Below are positions 12,499 through 26,170 of a stretch of DNA of 64,000 bases, one piece after another. The stretch comes from Chrysomallon squamiferum. Lineage: Eukaryota > Mollusca > Gastropoda > Neomphalida > Peltospiridae. Made by a program: the position numbers and the translations under genes. The stretch is from contig CM022672.1 of the NCBI GenBank assembly GCA_012295275.1, positions 2,836,443 through 2,900,442 on the forward strand. The letters are read 5' to 3'. The notes beneath the pieces are model-generated. The model did no database searches. It was given only the letters and a program-made list of their open reading frames with translations, and was not told the DNA's origin. The stretch's first letter is position 1, and each line of letters starts with the position of its first letter.

Positions 12499-12527
12499 CT
12501 ACGAAATGGGATTCTACCAAATGGGAC
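12499..12527. repeat. 15-bp motif repeat (ACGAAATGGGATT type), 2 units
   Basis: CTACGAAATGGGATT followed by CTACCAAATGGGAC, on the opposite strand to the related trio at 10708-10753. Confidence 0.65.
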
Positions 12528-13875
12528 TAAGCCCTCGGTCATGTTCCACTTTGTGTCTCTGGAATTCATCAAAATGTTCAAGGAAGAGACCGAAAAAGCT
12601 CCCCCTGGGCCCATTTCCGGTAATGCCTTCTTTACATCCATCTCGTTCTCTCCGCTCGCGACAGATATAAAATAAAATTTGGTTTATCTCTGGAACACTG
12701 GGAAAGGTGCATGTAGGCGGCTGTTAAAAGAGCAAATTTTGCACGACTTCGCTTCCTGAGTTTTGCTGATAATGCCGCGGCTTGGATCTAAAGGATAACG
12801 CCGTATGTTTCATTAGCGTCTTCTGATGTAATTCCCTCCAGGTTACTCGATGCTCCGCGAACATTTTGAGAAGACATGTCGGCCGCATTTATTTATTTCC
12901 GTTATATAATAAGCTGACATTTATAGGCAGACCTTCTTGTATCGGTCACCTAAATAAACCGTGAGGAGTTGCCTCTATTTATATTTTCCAATTTCAGAAG
13001 AGGAAAATCGAATTTAGTAACTCTACGTGATAAATATAATAATGTATGCAAAATATAGGGATGGATTGCCGTGCAATAAGAATATGAAATATAATTTTAA
13101 TATTTAAATATAAAAGCTAACACACAAGGATGTAAACATTAAAAATATACAAAAAGAAAGACGGAAAGAAAGTACAGAAAGAATTTAGAGCGACAATGCC
13201 ATTCTGAATTAAAAAATCAAAACAAGAGAGGACGCCAAAGATTTAACAAAGCAACCACTGTTCAACTGTGTTGTTTGAAGAGAAAGTAAATGTAAATATG
13301 TATTTGAGAAATATATTCAGTTTAACGAGAAAATCTAAAAAAAATAAAAATAATAAAAAAGTAATATTCAGTCATTTATGTTTGACTGTTAGTACTTTTT
13401 TTTTTCTAACAGAACACGAACTTAAATTTTCGCAATAAATAAAGAAAAATGAAAAATTGTATAAATCAGAAATTGCAACAAAAATTCATGCATTCATCTC
13501 CACCATGAATATGAATCACAGTAACTACATTATCTTGAAAAAAAGCTCACAAAAACCACCTCAATGCTGCGTTATCTTATTCCGTAATTAGAACGCTGGT
13601 CTAATGCACGGTGGGTTATTGTCTGTTCAAAGCAGTACTCCGAACCTAATCATGGTATTTCGTACACTTGTAGATTATATATGCTTACAACGCACAAAGA
13701 AAAGCGTTTAAAAATAAAGCCAGGTTTATTAAATTCAGCCTTTTTTCTTTCACTGACACGTTCAGCGTATCATCAACTCACTCAATGAACCAACTGAAGG
13801 CTATTTTCAGTACTTGACCACCATTAACCTATCTACTACTTTTCCTTTAATAAATAACCATATAAAAAAATAATA

Positions 13876-13995
<120 letters not shown>

Positions 13996-14008
13996 ATAAA
14001 AAAACAAC

Positions 14009-14332
14009 ATGATTTTGTCATACAAATCTTGCAAGGCCGGAGGAAATCTTTCTATTTCTTCTTCCATTAATTTTTTATTCCCTCCCCCCTCCAGTGTGAA
14101 GAATTCTACACGGACGGACGGAGATCTGAAGAAAATCAAAGCGAAACTGAATCTGTTTCCGTGCTGTCCTGATTGCGGTATTCCGTGGAGCAGAGAAGCG
14201 GAAATCAACTCATTACAGACATTCACTGGTAACAAGAGTGCACCTGACACTGTTTTAATCTTGACACTGATAGACATACATCTTTTATACGTTTCTAATG
14301 TTTTACTCGATTCTGACATGATATCTGAATGA
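14009..14332 (+). CDS. Unrecognised 107-codon ORF, antisense within the GARNL3 intron
   Basis: ATG-initiated ORF in non-repetitive sequence next to an (AG)n array. It includes a CCPDCGIPW stretch, and the opposite strand is also open over the same interval. I recognise no family. Two-strand openness argues that it may be a chance ORF. A plausible acceptor (CCCCCCTCCAG) inside it further weakens a simple coding interpretation. Confidence 0.1.
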   Translation: MILSYKSCKAGGNLSISSSINFLFPPPSSVKNSTRTDGDLKKIKAKLNLFPCCPDCGIPWSREAEINSLQTFTGNKSAPDTVLILTLIDIHLLYVSNVLLDSDMISE

Positions 14333-14434
14333 ACGTACACAACTTTTACGAATATATTTATAGTACTTATATATATGTATGTAATTTATTGTGTGTATTT
14401 ATGTATTTATTTATATATGCATGCATGTTTGTAC

Positions 14435-14505
14435 GTATGTATGTATGTATGTATGTATGTATGTATGTATGTATGTATGTATGTATGTATGTATGTATAT
14501 AATAT
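14435..14505. repeat. (TATG)n array
   Basis: Tetranucleotide array of about 17 units. Confidence 0.97.
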
Positions 14506-14806
14506 GTATGTATGTATAATGTAAGTATTTATCTATGTATTTGTATGTGCGTATATATACATCCATAATGCACGGTTGAACAAAATACGCGTTTATAAAA
14601 ATGACGATACAGATTATCCTTCTGTGGAAACGTATCTCACATACACACGCACAGAGACACAGACAGACAGACAAACACACACACACACCTACGCAGTACA
14701 AGCACACTCTTATTTGGGATTAAGAAAACAAACCTGTGGAAACTGGAGCGTATAAGAATGAATCGCAGCAGTCGAACTGTAAACTACTTACAGTACTAAT
14801 ATACGG

Positions 14807-14830
14807 TGACGTCATGCTTTTATGACGTCA
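14807..14830. promoter_or_regulatory. Two CRE palindromes (TGACGTCA) 16 bp apart
   Basis: Perfect TGACGTCA at 14807-14814 and 14823-14830, the consensus CREB/ATF site. They sit in the 9.5 kb GARNL3 intron about 1 kb from the exon at 15845. Function is inferred only from the motif. Confidence 0.45.
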
Positions 14831-15593
14831 TAATGCCGATGTAATTTGAGTTGATTAAGATATCGTTGTCGAAAGCAGGCAATTTCTTTTTTCGTTTCTT
14901 TTTAATACATTTTCACATCCAATATATGTATATTACTTTCTTCGTATGTAAATAAATAATAAAGGTAGCAGAAAAATTAGACATCATCATATATTTTCTT
15001 AAATGAAATAATAATCATTCAATGAATATAATTTACCTCACTGACATGAAAAAAAAAAAAAAAAAAACCCAAGCAAATAATCTTACGCCCCCTCACACAC
15101 AAAACTTTACTTCTTGATTTTCATTAAAAAAAACACTTTTATCATGGATATTATTTGTGTTATTAAGGATGTCTGATTTCATTTATTTTGGGGTTTAGTT
15201 CCCGAAGTCATGGTGATAATTTCTGCCTCGGGCTGTCCAAATTAATTCATAACTTCGTGGTTTTGGAAGCTTCCGCTCAAATCTGCTCGTAACGTTTTAA
15301 GCTGGGAGAAAATGTCACCGTAGATGACGAAGATCCAAATATACGCTGCGTATAACACGGTTATACAGTCTAATAACAAACTCAATTCTTAAAAGCGAAT
15401 TAGAGGAATTATATTTGTCTGGCGTTAAGATGCTTCCCTTGAGCTAAATACTGCGCGGTTTGCACGGGCGCTGACGCTCAATGAGTGGAGTGAAGACTTC
15501 CAAATTTTTGGTTATGTTTTTAATCGGCGGGAATCTTAATGTCGATAGCTGCGATTTAACAGGAAGTTTCAGAGACATCGGAGGTCTATTTAG

Positions 15594-15596
15594 TAA

Positions 15597-15639
<43 letters not shown>

Positions 15640-15640
15640 T
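15594..15640. repeat. (ATAG)n array
   Basis: About 11 units, 205 bp from the exon at 15845. Confidence 0.97.
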
Positions 15641-15844
15641 AAAGCCGTATTTAAATTCATATCAGAAATCAATTATGCTGAATTTATAACCAGTATTTTG
15701 GCCACCGGTTGAAAGATACATGTGCAGGATCTACAGTAAGGACGTAGGAAGAACGGTAAATATAATATATTCGTGGGAATAAATAATTAATTTTACTAAA
15801 TAAATGAACAGTTAAGTAAGTAAATAGATTAAATGTGTATTTAC

Positions 15845-15914
15845 CAGTTCTACGGATCCATAATGTCTTCGACTAAACACTCCACGCCGAGCAGCCAAAT
15901 CTGAAGTTGGGGAG
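15845..15914 (-). CDS. GARNL3: GARNL3-like exon, N-terminal ...SRRHYGSVEL
   Basis: 70 bp exon (one base plus 23 codons, ends in phase 0). Acceptor TTATTTTCAG and donor CTG|GTAAAT. It encodes a Ser/Arg-rich lead and then RRHYGSVEL, which matches the conserved segment that opens the homologous region of GARNL3-type Rap-GAP proteins. The pyrimidine/T-rich stretch before the acceptor is an (AAAT)n microsatellite at 15920-15951 read on the minus strand. It is separated from the next exon by a 9.5 kb intron. Confidence 0.85.
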
Positions 15915-15919
15915 CTGAA

Positions 15920-15951
15920 AATAAATAAATAAATAAATAAATAAATAAATG
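15920..15951. repeat. (AAAT)n next to a GARNL3 acceptor
   Basis: Starts within 6 bp of the 3' splice site of the exon ending at 15914. Confidence 0.97.
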
Positions 15952-17068
15952 AATATAAGAACAGACAAACAGACAGATAAACAGACATATGGATAAATTA
16001 ATTAATTAATAACAACAACAACAGTATAAATGACAGTTCAATGACAGTGATCATGGTTATAATGACGACTATGATAAAGATAATATATATCGCAGTTAGA
16101 TGAATGAACAACAGCAACAACAATAATTGTTTTTCAGGGTGGTTTTAAACAGCGACTCCAGTTCATCTACAGACTGGTATTGATACAGAAATTAATGGAC
16201 AGAGATTATCGTAATTCGTGAAAATTGATAATATCAGAGGCCTCAAATTGTACATAGTTCCTTGTCCTTACAGTTCTGATTAGCTCATATTTTTATCATG
16301 GAAACTAAAACAAAAAACAATATTGCGCAAACCACAAAATAAGTCGATACAGTGGCGTGAATTTCATTTTTTATTATTATTATTATTATTGATGTTGTTG
16401 TGCTTTACGTATATATAAAGATAGATAGATATGTTATTTTTTTTCTCTCTCTCTCTCTCAAAAGACATTAAACAAAGCCAGTGAATGAATATTATTCAGT
16501 ATTAAAATCCTAACGCATCATTTGGAGAAATAAACAAACAAAAAATCACCACATCTTTGGAAAGACAAAAGAAGAAAAAAGAACGATTAAAACAGTGAAA
16601 TTAAAAGATTCGAAACTGATCTATCGGTGGCGGTTCGGAAACTTTTGTAAGGGAAGTAACTCATGTCTTTCAGTCAGAAAGATAGAGGGGGCTATAGTAT
16701 TTTGTTTATAAGTTGTATTTGAGAAAGGTGTAACTGAATGAATGAATTAATGAAAGTTTAATGGATGCGTATCTATTATATGTGATTTTATTATTATTAT
16801 TACTGTTATTGTTGTCGTCGTTGTCGTCATCGTCGTCATTATCAACATAATAATAATAATAATAATAATAATAATAGAAATCCTTTTAACGAAAGACGAA
16901 TAAAAGACGATTTTAATGTAATATTTTCAAATGGGATTTTTTTTTTTTTTTTATTATTACTGGAAAAACGTAAAACAACGTTTCAAAAATTAATGCTTTA
17001 GAAAATATTTCGCTATAAGGACATTAAAGCTTTTCAAAAGACATTAACAGATCGTTAAAAAAAAGAAA

Positions 17069-17070
<2 letters not shown>

Positions 17071-17104
<34 letters not shown>

Positions 17105-17120
17105 TAATAATAAAAACGTA
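17071..17120. repeat. (AAT)n array
   Basis: AAT trinucleotides with an AAA interruption. Confidence 0.9.
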
Positions 17121-18957
17121 TTGCGTGGAAAGCTTGTGGACAGTTTTTGTTTCTTTTAAATTAATTTCTTTTGTTAATATTTTCAAACAACTATTGCAAC
17201 TACATATTCTGATCTTCGATTTTTATATTATTTCATCGCATAACGGTATTGTTAAATGTATTGCTTCATGCAATCGTTATCTTTTTGTATCCTAAAATAA
17301 AATCAATCAAACAAAAAATCGCCATTACGTTTATTCTTTCCAACATTCGCTACTTTTTTTTCCCCCTAAATATCTGATCAAGAGAAATAATTCTCAGCTT
17401 CATTCAACATTTGTCAACTTTTTCCTTCTTGATATTACGAATGTCCACAAAACTTTTGCATTTTTGATCACCTAAAGTCGCGAATGATTAAATACAAAGA
17501 GAAGGTACACAATTATTCGTCATAGTTAGGGCAAGCGATAAAAGCCCTCGGCGAAACATAATCAAAACCAACATCAGGCGAATTGTTTGGAATCTTTGAG
17601 GAGCCCAAATACGTCCAGCTCCATACCAGCAAAACAATCTCTAAATCACCATTAATACGCAACTTTTTTTCAGCTCGATCAAAAACGCTCTTACGCGAGA
17701 TAATTCTCGCCTAATGGACATTATTGAGGAATCAGCGATGTAAATCCTACGTCTAACCCACTACAAATTTCGACCCGAGATTTCCTTTAAGAGATTTCCA
17801 ATACGCGAAGAAAGCAGATAAACTCCTGGCACTGCTGAACAGTGTAAAAACGAAGACATCAAGATACGACTTTTTTACCTCGTCACTCCTCGTTTTTTAG
17901 CGCGTCACATTGTAATTATTGTCGTTAGTATGGATTCGCATTTCCTCCATGATTAGCTGCTAATAGGAATGATAGAGTTTTTCTCGGTTTTTTTTTTTTT
18001 TTTTTTTTTGCTCTTCAAAAGATATTGTGCTGAACATCAGATGTCACTTGAAATCATTCTCATTCTTCTCTGGCTTAAATCCTTTTTTCTCATTCTAAGA
18101 TTTGTTTTTTCCTCCCATTGAGACTATTTCCGAAAGCAAGTAACTGCCATCTCTGATTTGACTATTCCCACGAATCGGTATAATATAATTGCCAAATATT
18201 ATTTGTCATTCGTCTGTTTTTGTTTCTTGGATGTTAGGTTTTAATACTTGTAAGATGTAACTGCCTGCTCCGATTAATTTTCAAAAGACTTAGATTCCTT
18301 GATAAAAAGAAGTGGAGAAAAGAAGAAAGAAATGGAGAGAGAAAAAAAAACACACATAAAAAGACAAAAGTTAGAACAAGAAGGAAATATGAGGAAGATG
18401 AGGAAAACCAAAAAAAATAAAATAAAATAAAATAAAGAGAAAAAAAAGATGACAGCGATTAAGAATTTTAAATATGATGAAGAGAAAGATGGCGGGGAAG
18501 AACGCATTTAATATACTCGAAGGAATGATAACGTTAGCAACAAAGGTTAGGAAGAAAATCAAAACCATAAAAATATTCTTTAACGTGCTTTTGGGATTTT
18601 TTTTTTATTTTGACATGTATAATATGAGAGTCTGATAATAATTTTAAATGCAATAACCATTTCTTTGTATTGAGATCGATGTCATTCATTATATAAAATT
18701 TAAAGTACCCAGATTCAGTTTGTTATCTTGCATACACATACACATATATTCAAAATACACATTCTTATATACTACATATACGCACTGTTATGTTGTATAT
18801 TAGTTTGAACTGGATCAGACAGACGGGATGAACTGATGTATTACTGAAGAATCTAATTAACAAAGGATGTGGCACTCGGATTATATGTTAAGCCATTCGA
18901 AAGATTAGAACAATTTTGGGAACATCCTTTCTTGAAATCTGCAAATTCTGTTTTATT

Positions 18958-18967
18958 TATTTATTTA

Positions 18968-19006
<39 letters not shown>

Positions 19007-19036
19007 TTATTCTTATTCTTATTCTTATTCTTATTC

Positions 19037-19077
<41 letters not shown>

Positions 19078-19130
19078 TATTTATTTATTTTATTTTATTT
19101 TATTTTATTTTTTTTTTTTTTTTTTTTTTT
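18958..19130. repeat. (ATT)n(TTC/ATT)n(TTTTA)n(T)n cascade
   Basis: ATT triplets, a TTCTTA block, ATT again, then TTTA/TTTTA units ending in poly-T. Confidence 0.97.
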
Positions 19131-19200
19131 GCCAGTAAAAATATTATCTATTTGGAAAACACTGGGAAGAACGAGACAGGTTAAAGATACTCTGAATAAG

Positions 19201-19360
19201 AATAAGCTGGAACAGGATAAACGAATAGGCTGGAACAGAATAAATGAATAAGCTAGATCTCGATAAAAGGAATAAGGTAGAACAGGATAAACGGCTAAGC
19301 TAGAACAGGATAAACGACAAAGCTAGAACAGGATGAACGAATAGGCTGATATTTAGCAAA
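19201..19360. repeat. 23-bp minisatellite, about 7 degenerate copies
   Basis: Unit AATAAGCTAGAACAGGATAA plus ACG, with drift (AATAGGCTGGAACAG..., CTAAGCTAGAACAGG..., CAAAGCTAGAACAGG...). It follows directly on a long trinucleotide/poly-T cascade. Confidence 0.85.
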
Positions 19361-19645
19361 AGGAATTTGATCAGGCAAGAAACCTAAAATCAGACAAGAA
19401 CTCCGTATCATTACATTGTTTTCGTCCCCGTGTTAATTACAGCAGGGAAAGTATCTTAAAATCTACGTCTTTCGTTTCACATTAGCTTAAGGCATTACCC
19501 ATTTACCAATCTTAACGAATTTTCCTGCTCGACTTCTCGTCGTGTCGGAAGTAAAAGCATAACGCAGATGAGGCTAGTTTGCCCTGAAGAAAGCATTTGG
19601 AAGTTGTGATGTCCGATCACCTCGGATTAGAGTCCCTGATGATAG

Positions 19646-19712
<67 letters not shown>
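19646..19712. repeat. (ATT)n array
   Basis: About 22 pure triplets. Confidence 0.98.
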
Positions 19713-19925
19713 CTGTATTTCCATTATTAGTGAAAATATTACTGGTCAGTTCAACACCTCAAAGACAATCAGGAAATCGCTGTCACAGATGTATATTGTT
19801 TTGTCGGCAACATGATTACTCAGAAGAGTAACACGTAAAATGACAAAACCAGAAATAGGAGTATGAACATAACACATAAAACAATATTACCATCAAGAAT
19901 GAGTGAATCTATGGAAAACTGAAGA

Positions 19926-19961
19926 AGGAGGAAGAAGAAGAAGAAGAAGAAGAAGAAGAAA
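19926..19961. repeat. (GAA)n array
   Basis: About 12 triplets. Confidence 0.95.
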
Positions 19962-21150
19962 CAAAAGAAGATAGCGGAAATCTAAGTATAAGTAAACAAA
20001 CATATATGAACAACATGAACGTGAAATTAAATTATAAAACGAATCCAGACGTGATAAAGCAAAGAAAATATTTAAATTTGGAGACAAATATGAGTAAATA
20101 GTCTAGCAAACATATCTCTAAACGTTCGTCTTTATGATATTTTTATTTCAGAATATATACTAATCATATTAGTCACATTTTGACAGACCACTCGCATCAG
20201 AATTCTGTAGACGTAATTCACGTCCATTATAAACGTAAGCGAGACTGTTATTGTTGTTTAGAATGGGTTGACGTACAGCGGAACAACACGTGTGACTTAA
20301 TTATCAGACGATTCCTTTCAGTTTCTTTCAAAAATTACTCAGTACGTCTTAAAGTTACGTCCATTTGTTGCGTTGACGTGAAACGCGTAGCTTAGGTCAC
20401 ATTGAACTGTCTCAGAACAATGACACAAACCTTTTTCTTTTCTTTTTCTTTTTTAAAAGAAAAAAAGAAAGAAGAGAAGATTGTTTTTTTATAACAAGTT
20501 CTACGAAACAGTCTATGTTAATTTAATGATGCTGAATCAGAAGTGGAACAATTTTTTTGAAATCACTAATTCAGTTTCATTTTAAACCACGTATCATCAT
20601 GCCGTTATAATTTGCAAAATGACTGTTTCTTTCACACTTTTATTACGGAATTATCGTTCACACGATACATTTCGTTTAGACTTCGGCGAAACTGATTTGG
20701 CAGCAGCATTGCCAAATCAGACCGTCATCCCCCGCAATAAATTATCTGTGATGGCTACCTCAAATTACATATATTTTCTGCTTCGGATTTAATTTGGTGA
20801 TTTTGTTAGATAGCACTTACTGCTAAAAATAGGGGGAATAAAGAAGCATCAGAACTGAATGAATATGTATTTATTTTGGAGTCTTGTAGCCTGTAATGAT
20901 TAAGTTAAATTGATTTATTTGACAGGTCGAACGCAAAACGTTTTTCCGTATTTAGAATTTATTAATCATTTCATCCATACTTCCGTACTGTTCCTTTTTT
21001 GTAAAAAAAATATTATTTCTTTTTAAGGTAGACTTGTGACAACAATAACAACAACAATAATATCAAATAACATATTGATATATTTCTTAACGAAACAAAC
21101 AGAAAACAAGAACATACATACAGATGCTCTCACAGCCAATAAAAATTTAA

Positions 21151-21235
21151 ATAAACAAACAAACAAACAACGAAACAAACAAATAAACAAACAACGAAAC
21201 AAACAAACAAACAAACAAACAAACAAACAAATAAA
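21151..21235. repeat. (AAAC)n array
   Basis: AAAC tetranucleotides interrupted twice by the same AACGAAAC/AAAT pattern, suggesting a 36-bp internal duplication. Confidence 0.95.
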
Positions 21236-23279
21236 ATAAATAACATTTAAAGAAAAAACGAACATGTTTCTAGAGATTTTCTCCATCGCAATTTTATTTT
21301 GTTTAAAAGACAAACGAATGACAAATATTTTTCAACTACTTATATTGTGGAGAGAAAAAATGGCTTGTTATACATTATGCAGATTTTTCATAAGAATCGA
21401 CCACCCTTAAATTTGTTTTTGCATAAAACTAGCTGCATGTTGCAAAGTGGACGTCGTCTTTCGGAATATGCAAGAGTTTGTTATTAAATCACTCTTCAAC
21501 GCAAGCTGAAAAGTCCAGTGACATTGAATTTAGCCCGTTCATGCCAGGTTAAGAGCTGCCATCTTGAATTGCTAACGGCAAAACAATCAGCACCTTTCAG
21601 TGACATGAACAAAGACGTAAAATCGCAATTTCGTGTTGGCGAATTCTTCAACATTATATTTCAACGAAAACATCTCCGACGGCGGTGCTTTAAAACTAAG
21701 AAATGATTATTTTACATAAAACTACCCATCTAATCTAATCTGTGTGCATTATTTATTTGTTCAGAAATGTCGACAGAGTACCTCTGCCCCAATGTCCACG
21801 GAAGGTTAACGACCTTCGCGAACTCCTGTAAATTCCCCTCTTGCAGAATTCTGGCTTTGTTTTTGATAAAATGCTCTGGACACGTACACGGAATATTACA
21901 CCCACTAAGTGGATTTATCGCGGGAACAAATCGAAATGAAATCGGAAATGGCTGAGTGTGCCCATCTGTCGTACAGAACGATTTCCCAAGGCTTCGCTGT
22001 TGTTTCTGCCACATCCATTCATGCCGAGAAGCGCAAGGCAATGGCGCGTTATTGGCTGAATCAGTGAGGAATCATTTCCACCGAGGAAGATCAATAACAT
22101 AGAATGTATAATAATTATTTTATGACTGGTGTTGATGAATCGAAAAATGAAAGTACGTTATGACATTATTGGTATATACAGGATGTGTGCATAATTGTGG
22201 CGATTATTGTTTTTGAAACAAAGCTGTTATTAACACCGTTTTTGACAGATGTGACTGGAAATATTTATTATGAATTAAACGGAATTGCTATATTGCTTAC
22301 AAAGATATAACTGATATGGGGAGAGTAGATGAATTCATTGTGATAATTATTACTTTAGTACAGGGTATAATGGTTATAGTGAATATATATATATTTTTAA
22401 ATGAACCACCATGGTATTTTAAATCCATTTTAAAAACATTTTTTTTTTTTTACTGTTTCTTTCCGCCTCTGTTACTGAGTGAATTAGGTTAAGCAGTTAT
22501 CTAATACATTTCTTCATATAACCATTAGTGAATAACGACATCATTATAACCATGTCGATTTCATCTTTTATTCTAATCTTTCAAATCCTTCGATACCAAT
22601 TAAGTGCGGTATCACGTAATAGCGCAGTATGTGACGTTTATAATCAAATACATCTCTACGCAGTTACTGCTGTGATCTGTTTGATCTGCTGCAATAATAT
22701 TAAAATCTCATACCACGCATATATTCATCATTACATGTACTAAAATTAAAATAAAAAACATCATCATTTCAACATCATCATCATCATCATTCTTCTTCTT
22801 GTTGTTGACGCTGCTGTTGTTGTTGCTGCTGTTGTTGTTATTGTTAGTTAATAACAAATTAATAAAACACCTGATATAGTTTATTCAGTACAATGTTTTG
22901 CAGATTTGTATGGTGTAATGACCTGTACAGAATTAAATTACCGTGCAAATTGATTTCAGTAATTTGATATTAAGCTTTGAATTAAACTTATTTTTCAAGT
23001 TAATGACCAATTAAATTTTCAATATGCCATGCTGAAAAACATAGCTGTCTGTCTTGCTGCCCACCTTCTACGGAGCTACAGAGAAATAATTTCGTCTTCA
23101 AAGTATTATGCTAGATTATTCGTATATGTAAAGGATAAAATGACGATGGTTGTTATACTGGCTTTTTTTTTTGGTTGACTTGGATTAGAGTGTTGATTTT
23201 GTCACCTTTTATTATTGTTATTAGCAGTGATAGTTATAGCAGGGTTATTCATAAAATTCATATTTTAACCCTTACTTTT

Positions 23280-23570
23280 ACTACTTTTCTTGGTGCTACT
23301 GCTGCTATTACTACTAATATTAATATTGCTGCCCTTTCTACTACTACTGTTACTAAACCACATTTATCATCACAGCTATTACAACTGCTACTATCACTAG
23401 AACTGCTCTATTACTAAACTAGTTTTATCAACACTACTACTACTACCACCACAATCATCACACCATTATGACCACGACCATTACCACCACCACTACTACT
23501 ACTACTAGTAGTACCAGCATTACTTCCACTACAACAACTAGCACAAATATTATTTCTACTATTGCATCTT
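23280..23570. repeat. Degenerate ACT/ATT/ACC trinucleotide tract
   Basis: Phase-wandering ACT-rich triplets over about 290 bp. Confidence 0.8.
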
Positions 23571-24639
23571 CAACAATTTGATAAATTAATTAAAGTAATA
23601 ACGCTGGCATTGATAACTAATCACCTCGGGTGCTGTGTATCACTGCCGAACCGAACAAGGGTTTAAACGAAATTTGAGAAGAGCGGGCTTCACAGCCTGT
23701 CAGATAAAACAGACAGGCCGAGCATCAAGGCTTTTTTTTCAAGCGTCCTTTGCCAACCAGAACATGTGCATCTGCAACCATCAGGCTGGCAAGTTTCCTT
23801 TACTCTAGCACATTACGCCGATTAATACAATTCCTTTTGTGGACATTGTTTTTGTTCAAACAACAAGACATATAGACGCGGCTGATCAATACGGGACAAA
23901 AAAGCATTTATATTTAATAAAGGCTGTGGCATTCACCAAGGTTGTCAGTCACTGTCGTTAATAGAATCGAGGAGTAAACACACACGTTCATACTACAATA
24001 CGTTTGTTTGATAGAATGGAGCGTGTATATATATATATATATATCTGCATGCATAAGGAATATGTGTGAGCGTGTATGTGGGCGTGCGTGTGCATATGTA
24101 CAGATAGATAGTTAGAATTAGATACAGATGTAGATATATTATTATCTCTGCATCTATAGGCGGGTGTCATCTTATATAGTTATTTAGCTTTCTTACTTTT
24201 AATTATTTTTTCCACCATAAACGAATGCGTACATATATACTTTACACTTTCAAGACAATATATATATATATATTTATATTTATATTTATATACACACGAC
24301 AAAGAACAGAACCGCACATTTTCAAACTGATGCAGCTTCCAGTCCATCACCGAAGTTGGACATTGTGTCACGTGGCTTTTCTCTAAACGAACCTGTAAAT
24401 GACGTTGGTGCTGCGGAGAGTGAGACATCTATTTCGTTGTCTTATGAAGCGTAATGAATGGAGTGGCGTATCGATTTCTCGTTTCACTAACATGTTTTGT
24501 TCTCTCCGGGGAAGATTCGATTTATCCCCAGGACAGAAAATTTATAGAATATGTTTCCAATTTGTACCGGGCGTTCATCTATGTTAAAAATGGATGAATG
24601 AGTTAATTAAAAAAAAAAATAGAGTCTTTTTGATTAACT

Positions 24640-24850
24640 GAATGATTTAATGAATGAACGAATGAATGAATGATTGAATAAAACAATGAATAAATTAATG
24701 AATGAAAGAATGAATTCAATCATTCAATCAACCACTGAGTGAGAACGAATACTTTAGTGATAAAGGATTAATTAACTGAATGAATAAACGAATAAGTAAC
24801 CTGGAATGAATAATTTAACGACTTATCGAATGAATAAGTTAATGATTATC
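24640..24850. repeat. Degenerate (GAAT)n tract
   Basis: GAATGAAT/GAATAAAT units with many substitutions. Confidence 0.75.
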
Positions 24851-25989
24851 GAAAGAAAATTTGGATAAAATTTGATATGTTTTACATTAAAGGCTATCAG
24901 TTATTACGCTTGTGATTTCTAAAAAAAAAAACACAAACAAGGAGTTATAGCTGAAAATAAAAATAAACAATTACGCACCTAGGAGTATTAATATTGGCAT
25001 CCATTGTACCTCAGATATCAACTCCAGAGAAAATCATAGTGTTATCGCTAGCTATGTCTTTCTTATTGGCTATATAATTATTTTTTTATTTTGAAAGCAA
25101 ATAATAATTAATAAAGAAATAATGGGTTACTTTAGAAATTAGATCTCATCAAACTGATTCTAAAGCGAAAAAAAAGGAAAAAAAAGAGTCATATTGTGAT
25201 TTGGTATATTTTGAATTGCAAACACTTACTATTTCACTTCCTAATTATTGTCTTACTTTTAGATTAAATATCGATTCTCTTTAGTTGAAATATTAAAAAA
25301 AAAAAAAAAGAAGAAGAAGAAGAAAATGACATGAAGATAATTATTTTTGGTCTTCAAAACGACACAGCTGCTTTTATGTTGTTTATTAATCATTCGTATT
25401 AATATGATTTACGAAAGGCAATAAATTGCTAATCCTTTGACAGATCTTGCAAGTTGTTTTTATTGTGATCGAGCCTAACAAAAATCTACCTAAGTATTTG
25501 CTGATTTACGTACCAGACTTGCATGGGTTTTAATTGAGACAGACTCGTGCAAGCAGAAATCGTTAAATGTATCGAAAGCGTCAAAGAATTAGCTGACTTA
25601 TTCAACAGTCTTGCAAATGTTTTCATTGTTCTTGGACCTCTCCACGTACTAATCATGGATTTTTACGAAAACTCATCAACATACGCACGCGATTGTAATC
25701 CATGCAGACTGAGGCATTTGTGACCAAGACGAATGAATGGTGGTTTAACCACATCTCATTACAGTTTCATATCAATGGTTGTTAACTGTTAGGCAGGACA
25801 TTTCCATAAATATAAAGTGTAAGGAGATGCATGAAAGTACAGGTCTGATCTTAATGGATGGCAAGAAAGCTATTACGATGAAACAGGTGGTTAAATGATT
25901 CGAGAGATAGCTATAAGGTAAAACACAAGAGTTAAATGCTGCGTTGATGATATTTTAGAATTTAACTGTAAGAATCATCAGAGGGGGTT

Positions 25990-26170
25990 GTGATGAGAGA
26001 AGTAGCAGTGGTAGTGATGACGATGGTATTTGTCTGAATGGTTGCAGGCGTACTAGCAGCTGTAGTAGTAGTAGGAACAACAGTAGTGGTTGTAGTGGTA
26101 GTACTAGCAGTGGTCGAGGTAGCTGTAGTGGAGGTAACGGTGACTGCAGTATTAACAGATAGAGGGGCAG
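25990..26170. repeat. Degenerate GTAGTG-type tract
   Basis: GTAGTG/GTAGTA-rich sequence, a decayed relative of the 31 kb hexanucleotide and 63 kb arrays. The Thr-rich minus-strand ORF through it is a repeat translation. Confidence 0.7.

Noticed and set aside
13590-13650. TGGTCTAATGCACGGTGG...GTTCAAAGC resembling tRNA internal boxes
   Set aside because: The stems of a tRNA cloverleaf cannot be formed, and no second copy was seen in the window.
16645-16665. GGGAAGTAACTCA, similar to a GGGAGATAACTC word common in molluscan DNA
   Set aside because: Only a partial match remembered loosely. Not usable as evidence for taxonomy.
24180-24428. 82-codon minus ORF with CCGCAG and TTACAG acceptor-like words
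   Set aside because: No family recognised and no matching donor. It runs into a TATATA repeat translation.
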